DNA from: Sphingobacterium sp.
GTDB taxonomy: Bacteria > Bacteroidota > Bacteroidia > SpSt-205
Direction of reading: 5' to 3'
Assembly (NCBI GenBank): GCA_028276345.1
Contig: JAPYWM010000022.1
Location: 1 to 11,286 of the forward strand
Length of the DNA: 11,286 nt
Shown: positions 6,219 to 11,286 of the stretch, piece after piece
Numbering within the stretch: the stretch's first letter is position 1
Layout: each line of letters opens with the position of its first letter
Position numbers and translations under genes: made by a program
The notes under the pieces: model-generated
Databases searched by the model: none
Told to the model about the DNA's origin: nothing
What the model saw: the letters and a program-made list of their open reading frames with translations, nothing else

Positions 6219-6558
6219 GCTCTAAGCGGGGATTCTGGAAGTTGAGATCAGCCATGGTGCGGATGGGCACAATGTGGATGTGGGCATGGGGGACCTCAAG
6301 CCCCACCACGGCAAAGGCAATACGTTCACAGGGCACGGCGGCCTGGACGGCCCGCGCCACTTCCCGTGCAAAAAGCCATAGCCCTACATACAGCTCTTCC
6401 TCCAGGTCCAGGATGTAGTCTATGGGCTTTTTCGGAATGGCGAGAGTATGGCCCCGCGTTAGAGGCCGAATATCTAAGAACGCCAAGTAGTCATCCGTTT
6501 CCGCCACCTTATAGGCCGGCAGCTCTCCCCGCACGATTTGCTCAAATACGGTGCTCAT
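6163..6558 (-). CDS. HIT family (histidine triad) nucleotide hydrolase
   Basis: A 131-aa HIT protein, the family of nucleoside phosphoramidases and dinucleoside polyphosphate hydrolases such as HinT. The triad HAHIHIVP (91-98) gives H91, H93 and H95, with H95 in the place of the nucleophilic histidine. The N-terminal IVRGELPAYKV (8-18) and GHTLAIPKKP (36-45) are the other conserved segments; the length is normal. Its ATG overlaps the greA stop as ATGA, so it is the last gene of the T9SS/greA operon and probably translated by reinitiation. Its 3' end overlaps the 3' end of the plus-strand HD gene by 56 bases, both frames being genuine. The substrate is probably an AMP-lysine or AMP-amidate type compound, by family only. 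Confidence 0.95.
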   Translation of the reverse strand: MSTVFEQIVRGELPAYKVAETDDYLAFLDIRPLTRGHTLAIPKKPIDYILDLEEELYVGLWLFAREVARAVQAAVPCERIAFAVVGLEVPHAHIHIVPIRTMADLNFQNPRLELSQEEFRSIAEAIQAKLR

Positions 6559-7028
6559 TCGCCGTACCGGATTTCCAGAATCTCTAACTCGAGCAGTCCG
6601 GCGGGCACCTGTACCTGGACGGCGCTGCCAACGCTTTGGCCCAGAAGGGCTTTGCCGATAGGGGATTCTACGGAGATTTTTCCTGCGCGTACATCGGCCT
6701 CTACGGCAGGCACGAGCTGGTAGAGAAACTCATGGCCCGTCTTACGGTTTTTGACTCGTACATACGCTAAAAGTCCCGCCTTGGAGGTATCTACGTTAGA
6801 GAGGTCTATAACCTGGCTTTGGGCGAGGAGGGCTTCCAGCTCGGCTATTTGCGCTTCTAAGAGGCGTTGACGTTCCCGGGCCGCCGCATATTCCGCGTTT
6901 TCTCGTAGGTCGCCCTTTTCCCGGGCTTCTGCGATGGCGGCTGCTACGGCGGCCCGTTCCTTCGTCTTGAGGTCGTGAAGCTCCTGCCGAAGCCGCTCGT
7001 ACGCTTCCTTCGTCAGGACTTTCCTCAT
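6555..7028 (-). CDS. greA: Transcription elongation factor GreA
   Basis: GreA enters the RNA polymerase secondary channel and stimulates cleavage of backtracked RNA. The 157-aa length is standard. The N-terminal coiled coil (about 1-75) carries the conserved tip GDLRENAEYAAARERQ, in which D40 and E43 match the acidic pair that coordinates the catalytic metal. The C-terminal FKBP-like domain (about 80-157) includes SVESPIGKALLGQSVG. The ATG overlaps the stop of the PorV/PorQ-like gene as ATGA, and its own stop overlaps the HIT start as ATGA, so it is coupled on both sides. There is no Shine-Dalgarno sequence and no -7 box before it. GreA rather than GreB is supported by the tip sequence and length. 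Confidence 0.97.
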   Translation of the reverse strand: MRKVLTKEAYERLRQELHDLKTKERAAVAAAIAEAREKGDLRENAEYAAARERQRLLEAQIAELEALLAQSQVIDLSNVDTSKAGLLAYVRVKNRKTGHEFLYQLVPAVEADVRAGKISVESPIGKALLGQSVGSAVQVQVPAGLLELEILEIRYGE

Positions 7029-8134
7029 ATGTATAGCCGAGCCCCGATGCTATGCGTGCCGTTGAAAAAGTAGGTAGGCCGATAGCTGTAATCTATCCCA
7101 AAGGTGGAGTACCGATTCTCGCCCGTCTTGAAGGGAATCTCCACCGTCGCGCCAAGGTTTAGGCCGTTGAAGGCATTCTGGGCTTTCTCTTTGTTGGTGA
7201 TGTCTTTCTCCCATAGGTATGCGCCGCGAACCATGAAGTAGTTCTTATAGCGCAGCTCTACCCCCGCCCCAAGCTGGTTGTTCTGAAACGAGTGGGCATA
7301 AAACCCGACGCTGGGAATGATGGAGAAGAGGTAGTCTTTTTGCTCCTGCCCTCCAGAGGTGCCTGCCTCTCGGCTCTTAGTCTCTTCCCCCTCTCCTATG
7401 CCGATTCGGTAAGAGGCGCCGATGAGGAGCACGGAGGGGATTTCAAACCCAGCGGCGGGGATATGGACGGCGTTGGTATAGGTACCCCCTGCGCCGCTCA
7501 GGTTAGCGCGCACGCTAAGGCCTTCTCCTCGGTAGCGCATCTGCGGACCCACATTACGCAGGGCCACCCCAAGGCTAAAATTCCCCGAACGGTCCCGATA
7601 CTGGACTCCAGCATCTACCGCAATGCCCGATGCAGCCGCGTCTGGAATAGATTCATGGATGAGCTTCACCGTAGCCCCCACATAAATCCGATCATCTGCG
7701 AAAATCTTCGCATAAGAGAGGGAGATGTTTAGCATGGTCGGAGAGAAGTAGCCCAGGCCCCCATCCGGGTTATCGATGGTAGTCCGTTCAAACTGTCCGA
7801 GGTCAAAGGCTACCACGCCAATACCCAAGGTGCCCCCATTACGGAAGCCCTGGGCGAAACCAAAGGCATTGATAGCGATGTCACTCCCCACCAGCCAGCG
7901 CGTATGAGAAAAGACGAACTCCGTACGCCGGGTAAGAGCCAGCCCAGCCGGGTTGATAATCTGGCTTTCTATGCCGTAGCAGTTGGAGATGTTGAGTCCA
8001 CCGATTCCGGAGCTACGGGCATAGGGGTTTATCAAAAGCTGGGTGGCCCCAGCCTGTCCGGCGCGTTCGGGATTACCTGCCCATGCAAGCGCCACCACGA
8101 GGGCTATCCACGATAAGCTTCGCATCCAGCTCAT
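7025..8134 (-). CDS. PorV/PorQ-family outer-membrane beta-barrel (type IX secretion)
   Basis: A 369-aa protein of the PorV/PorQ (UPF0164-like) family. Family members are FadL-like barrels; PorV carries T9SS cargo from the translocon to the attachment machinery by binding the C-terminal signal. A signal peptide covers about residues 1-19 (hydrophobic core ALVVALAWA). The mature N-terminus has ARSSGIGG (39-46), IINPAGLA (59-66) and SHTRWL (76-81), the family signature. Alternating beta-strands follow to a C-terminal aromatic strand ending GARLYI, typical of a barrel. A charged, Gly/Glu/Ser-rich loop (about 248-270) is probably extracellular. It starts five bases after the large secreted-protein gene and overlaps greA as ATGA. 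It is probably a paralogue dedicated to the neighbouring cargo rather than the core PorV, which I cannot decide from sequence alone. Confidence 0.85.
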   Translation of the reverse strand: MSWMRSLSWIALVVALAWAGNPERAGQAGATQLLINPYARSSGIGGLNISNCYGIESQIINPAGLALTRRTEFVFSHTRWLVGSDIAINAFGFAQGFRNGGTLGIGVVAFDLGQFERTTIDNPDGGLGYFSPTMLNISLSYAKIFADDRIYVGATVKLIHESIPDAAASGIAVDAGVQYRDRSGNFSLGVALRNVGPQMRYRGEGLSVRANLSGAGGTYTNAVHIPAAGFEIPSVLLIGASYRIGIGEGEETKSREAGTSGGQEQKDYLFSIIPSVGFYAHSFQNNQLGAGVELRYKNYFMVRGAYLWEKDITNKEKAQNAFNGLNLGATVEIPFKTGENRYSTFGIDYSYRPTYFFNGTHSIGARLYI

Positions 8135-8139
8135 AAGGC

Positions 8140-11100
8140 TTAGTAGTTATTGAGGTCGACTTGTGGCATGATAGCGAAAAACTTCACAACCTTCTGGCCG
8201 AGGCCCGGCGCGTCAATGTGGATGATATACGGCCCACTCGCGATTGGCACGCCGTACTCATTTTTGAGGTCCCATTCCTGGTCAGGCTGATCGGAGTCCT
8301 TGCGGAAGGTCCGCACCAGCACCCCATTGAGGGTGAAGATGCGGATAGTGCACTTCTGCGGGAGGTTGGTGATTTTGACGCGGGTATCTACCTGGCTGAT
8401 TTCATAGGCGCCGCGACCGGCTCCGGAGCGGCCGTAGTAAGGATTCGGCACCACCCGGATTAGGTCTAAGGCATTCTTAGCTGTGGTCACATCCCCTATG
8501 CGGGCGGCTACTTCAGCGGTGCTAAACTCAAAGGTGGGCGGTGTGCCATCCGAAGCCGGCTTGTAAGACTTATTTACGGCAAGCCGAATGCGCACCTCCG
8601 TCGGGATGTCCTTATAGTGCCTAAACTCATACTGCCGGCCTGCTACCCGCGGAAAGGCCACCCACGCCACATACTTGTAGAGCGAGTCAATCCGCACGGT
8701 ATCGCCATTGGCGGTACGGAAGAGAATACCTCTGTCCTTTGCCGCCGCAGGACCTATCGGCTGGCTATCTGCTACCGCCACATACTGCGCAAAACGTTGG
8801 CACCCATCATAAGGCTGCGTAGTCACCAGGATCCAGTGGCGCCCCCCTAACGCATCCCCAGAGGCCGAAGAGGTGGGGTTGAACAGCATATCATCCCCAT
8901 TTTCCCCTCGGAACCACGAAGCCTCCGCAAAGAGAATATTCACGCGCTCCCCGGTCTCCAGGTTTATCGCATACCCAGGGAAGTAGCTAAACCCTTGTGT
9001 AGAGGGCGTAAGGGGATCAGTGCGATAAGCGAGCGTATCGCCCCGAATAACATCCCGACTGGGGCGCCACTTCGCCGTGCGCGGGAAGCTACTGCCTACC
9101 AGCCTACTCAAACTGGGAGTGGGCGAGGCCTCCACAACTAAGCATCGTGACCACTTGGAGGGATCAGGGGTAATCACTATCTCCATGGATGGCAGGCGCT
9201 CAAGCGTGATAAACTCATTGGGGTCGCCGTTTAGCTGTTTAAGAAGCGAACCGCACCCTATGGTGGGACAATACCCAAAGCCTATCCCCACATTCTCGGG
9301 CTTTGATCCATCGTATGGAGTTACAAGCCCATAAGGTCCCCAGGCCCGCAGGAGTCCCTCCAGATATGCTTTCTTATTGAAATCATACCACAAAACCCAC
9401 GGATTCGTCCCGGGCGTAGGAATGGCGCCCGAACCGGTCCCCCCAGCTATAAAGCATTTATCACTATACGCAGGTGGGGTCGGCGTGAAAGGATTCAGCC
9501 ATGCACTAGCACTCGAGGTAGGATCGAAACCAGTGAGCCAAGGCTTCGTAGGGTCGGCGTATTCTATTTCAGCACCAATCAGACCATTCTTATTGTCCTG
9601 CAACATGTAATAGAGGGACGTTCCAGAAGGCGGAGGAAAGGTGGCATCCGGACACAACCAGCGATTAGCAGCTGTGAGCGTGTAGAACTTCGCGCCGGGG
9701 TCTAACACATTACGAACAGAGACCGATATCCCATGCCCCGGAATCACGCGCTCTGTCCCTTTTATGAAACGATTTTGTAGAAAATCCCAAGTGTTTCTGG
9801 CATAGTCCCACTCACTGCTACTAATAGCCGCCCAGGAAGTATAAATAAGCTGGTAGCCAGCCCCACTGCCTGCGGGACGACCATAAAGCTCCCATTCCTT
9901 AACGAGAATGGTAGTCTGCGAGCCAGAACCGATCGTATCCCGAGCAGACGTGTCTGTATTGATGACGAGGCGGTACTCGTAGGGTTTAACGAGCTTAGGG
10001 TCTACGACTTTGATATTGATGGGACTTGCACCTGGCGCGTATTCCGGACTCTGGACTCCGCTCAGGGCTTGCGCCTCTGCCTCTGGAGTGAGACGCAGGG
10101 CATTCCCACCATTCCCCTGGCCGGCTACCCGACGAACTTTCACCCCATCCCCGTAGGCTGCGGCCAGCACAGTCCCCATTTTCTCAAACTCCACCTTGTG
10201 AGGAATCGCCTCGTATGCCCGCACATTATTCCTACCGAGGATAAACCGCCGGGGGTTCGTGGTGTCCCCATTATAGGCATAGGCTACTATCATGAAGTAG
10301 TAGCGCCGGTAATTTACCAAGCGAGGGTCAGTACTCTCTGCAAACTTGTCTTCTGTAACCCGAAGTGAGTAGAAGAGTCCCTCATCTTTGCCATTGACCA
10401 TGACCTTATCCACAATAATCGGCGTAGGCCACCCCGGCGCATTTTGCTGCTCACGATTGACAATAGTGGTAATGCCATTTTTGATATCACACTGCGCAAT
10501 CAGGGCAGCTTTATTGGGATCATCGAGATCCGTCACACTCACCCGCGCATCCCGAAGCTGATACACCAGGTAGCCCTCAAAACGATACAGGGAGTCTGCA
10601 GAGCCAGAAGCAGCCAAAACAGGGTCTTTCTGGATATAGTTTTCGTAGTAGTTATTAGAGAGCGGGTTCTTGTACCCCCATTTCAGGATTAGCTCCCGAT
10701 CCAGCTCCACGATCTCCATGTCGGGGGCATCAGGCCCTTCCACAAGCTGGAAGTTGTTATCAAAAAGAGCCTGGGCAATATCGTCGGCCTTGTACACCAG
10801 GCATACAGAGCCAAGTCTGCCATCCCCACCAGGTCCATAGGTTCCATTGGCATCTCGAGCCCATGGAACCCCAATGATGATTTCATTAACGGCGCCGGGC
10901 AAAAGGGTAAAAGGCCCTGCTGACTGCAAGTAGCGCCTGTCAAAGGGAGAATTCCCTGCGGTTGCCTCATCCCAGCCGGCTGGGGGAGTCGTGTAAGGGC
11001 ATAGTGCGCGCGCCGACGCACCTCCCGGATGGCCTGTATAGATATAGTTTGTCGGGGTTCCGGTGCCGTAGCCATTTCCACCATTCGGAGGGATGAAACT

Positions 11101-11286
11101 TAATGGATTACCATCCTTCCAGATAGAACGCATGTAGTTATAAAAATGTATCGCATTCGTGGGATTACCGCGAACGCTAAAGTCGTTATCATAGTACATG
11201 AAGTTAGTCATTTTTAGGCGCTGTCCGTTATCGCCAATCGGGCCTTGGAAAAAGTCCGTGCCTATGGCTGGGGGATTTAGGCCATA
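8140..11286 (-). CDS. Large secreted protein with T9SS-like C-terminal domain, 5' end outside window
   Basis: The frame is open right to the window edge, giving at least 1048 residues; the true start lies beyond 11286. ATG at 11211 is internal, since 25 further codons upstream continue the same family sequence (NPPAIGTDFFQGP). The last 105 or so residues look like a T9SS type A sorting domain: VVPNPYYG, then VKITNLPQKCTIRIFTLNG, WDLKN, IASGPYIIHID and KVVKFFA. This arrangement recurs in large secreted Bacteroidota proteins. The body is rich in Gly, Pro, Thr, Asn and Tyr, with about ten scattered cysteines and motifs such as LDRELILKW and YRFEGYLVYQLRDA that suggest repeated beta-sandwich modules. 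I see no catalytic motif. A surface or structural role is an inference. The PorV/PorQ-like gene follows after five bases, consistent with a cargo and shuttle pair. Confidence 0.85.
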   Translation of the reverse strand, partial: YGLNPPAIGTDFFQGPIGDNGQRLKMTNFMYYDNDFSVRGNPTNAIHFYNYMRSIWKDGNPLSFIPPNGGNGYGTGTPTNYIYTGHPGGASARALCPYTTPPAGWDEATAGNSPFDRRYLQSAGPFTLLPGAVNEIIIGVPWARDANGTYGPGGDGRLGSVCLVYKADDIAQALFDNNFQLVEGPDAPDMEIVELDRELILKWGYKNPLSNNYYENYIQKDPVLAASGSADSLYRFEGYLVYQLRDARVSVTDLDDPNKAALIAQCDIKNGITTIVNREQQNAPGWPTPIIVDKVMVNGKDEGLFYSLRVTEDKFAESTDPRLVNYRRYYFMIVAYAYNGDTTNPRRFILGRNNVRAYEAIPHKVEFEKMGTVLAAAYGDGVKVRRVAGQGNGGNALRLTPEAEAQALSGVQSPEYAPGASPINIKVVDPKLVKPYEYRLVINTDTSARDTIGSGSQTTILVKEWELYGRPAGSGAGYQLIYTSWAAISSSEWDYARNTWDFLQNRFIKGTERVIPGHGISVSVRNVLDPGAKFYTLTAANRWLCPDATFPPPSGTSLYYMLQDNKNGLIGAEIEYADPTKPWLTGFDPTSSASAWLNPFTPTPPAYSDKCFIAGGTGSGAIPTPGTNPWVLWYDFNKKAYLEGLLRAWGPYGLVTPYDGSKPENVGIGFGYCPTIGCGSLLKQLNGDPNEFITLERLPSMEIVITPDPSKWSRCLVVEASPTPSLSRLVGSSFPRTAKWRPSRDVIRGDTLAYRTDPLTPSTQGFSYFPGYAINLETGERVNILFAEASWFRGENGDDMLFNPTSSASGDALGGRHWILVTTQPYDGCQRFAQYVAVADSQPIGPAAAKDRGILFRTANGDTVRIDSLYKYVAWVAFPRVAGRQYEFRHYKDIPTEVRIRLAVNKSYKPASDGTPPTFEFSTAEVAARIGDVTTAKNALDLIRVVPNPYYGRSGAGRGAYEISQVDTRVKITNLPQKCTIRIFTLNGVLVRTFRKDSDQPDQEWDLKNEYGVPIASGPYIIHIDAPGLGQKVVKFFAIMPQVDLNNY

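Noticed and set aside
10689..11084. Minus-strand open frame of 131 codons in another frame of the large secreted protein
   Set aside because: It overlaps the same strand as the long conserved frame and is Met/Leu/Pro-rich without any motif; a frame shadow.
11211..11211. ATG at 11211 as the start of the large secreted protein
   Set aside because: The frame stays open for 25 more codons to the window edge with family-like sequence, and no signal peptide follows this ATG.
1..11286. CRISPR arrays, tRNA or rRNA genes, transposases, toxin-antitoxin or defence genes
   Set aside because: I looked for regularly spaced repeats, cloverleaf-like sequences and transposase or nuclease motifs and saw none; almost all bases are accounted for by the genes listed.

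Overview
The window looks like chromosomal DNA of a member of the Bacteroidota or a close FCB relative, with moderately high GC (mid-50s per cent by eye). Three things point there: a type IX secretion (T9SS) style secreted protein next to a PorV/PorQ-family outer-membrane protein; no convincing Shine-Dalgarno sequence in front of any gene; and the Bacteroidota -7 promoter box TAnnTTTG directly in front of several genes. I cannot name a genus. Coding density is very high and no gap reaches 100 bases.

Left block, minus strand (read from about 4994 down to 1): an acyl-CoA synthetase resembling plant AAE17/18 enzymes; an unrecognised small lipoprotein overlapping its end; a PduO-type cob(I)alamin adenosyltransferase; a lone NuoE-like 24 kDa [2Fe-2S] subunit; carA, whose start overlaps the nuoE stop as ATGA; and the first 52 codons of carB. 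The order suggests one long unit with internal promoters before the adenosyltransferase, nuoE and carB. carA seems to depend on the nuoE promoter, while carB has its own start signal after a hairpin.

Middle: a plus-strand SAMHD1-like HD phosphohydrolase (5031-6218) diverges from the synthetase across only 36 bases. Its 3' end overlaps the 3' end of the convergent HIT gene by 56 bases.

Right block, minus strand (read from 11286 down to 6163): a large T9SS-type secreted protein whose 5' end lies outside the window, a PorV/PorQ-family barrel, greA and a HIT-family hydrolase. Gaps are 5 bases, then two ATGA overlaps, so this is almost certainly one translationally coupled operon that joins an envelope pair to two housekeeping genes.

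The most notable signal is regulatory. Five genes heading a unit or sub-unit (carB, nuoE, the adenosyltransferase, the synthetase, the HD gene) carry a TAnnTTTG box, or a version one base longer, only 3-5 bases before the start codon. The transcription start would fall on or beside the start codon, so these mRNAs are probably leaderless; the other starts are coupled to an upstream gene. I see no CRISPR array, defence cassette, insertion sequence, tRNA or rRNA. Most genes are conserved housekeeping families; the two I cannot assign are the lipoprotein and the main body of the large secreted protein.
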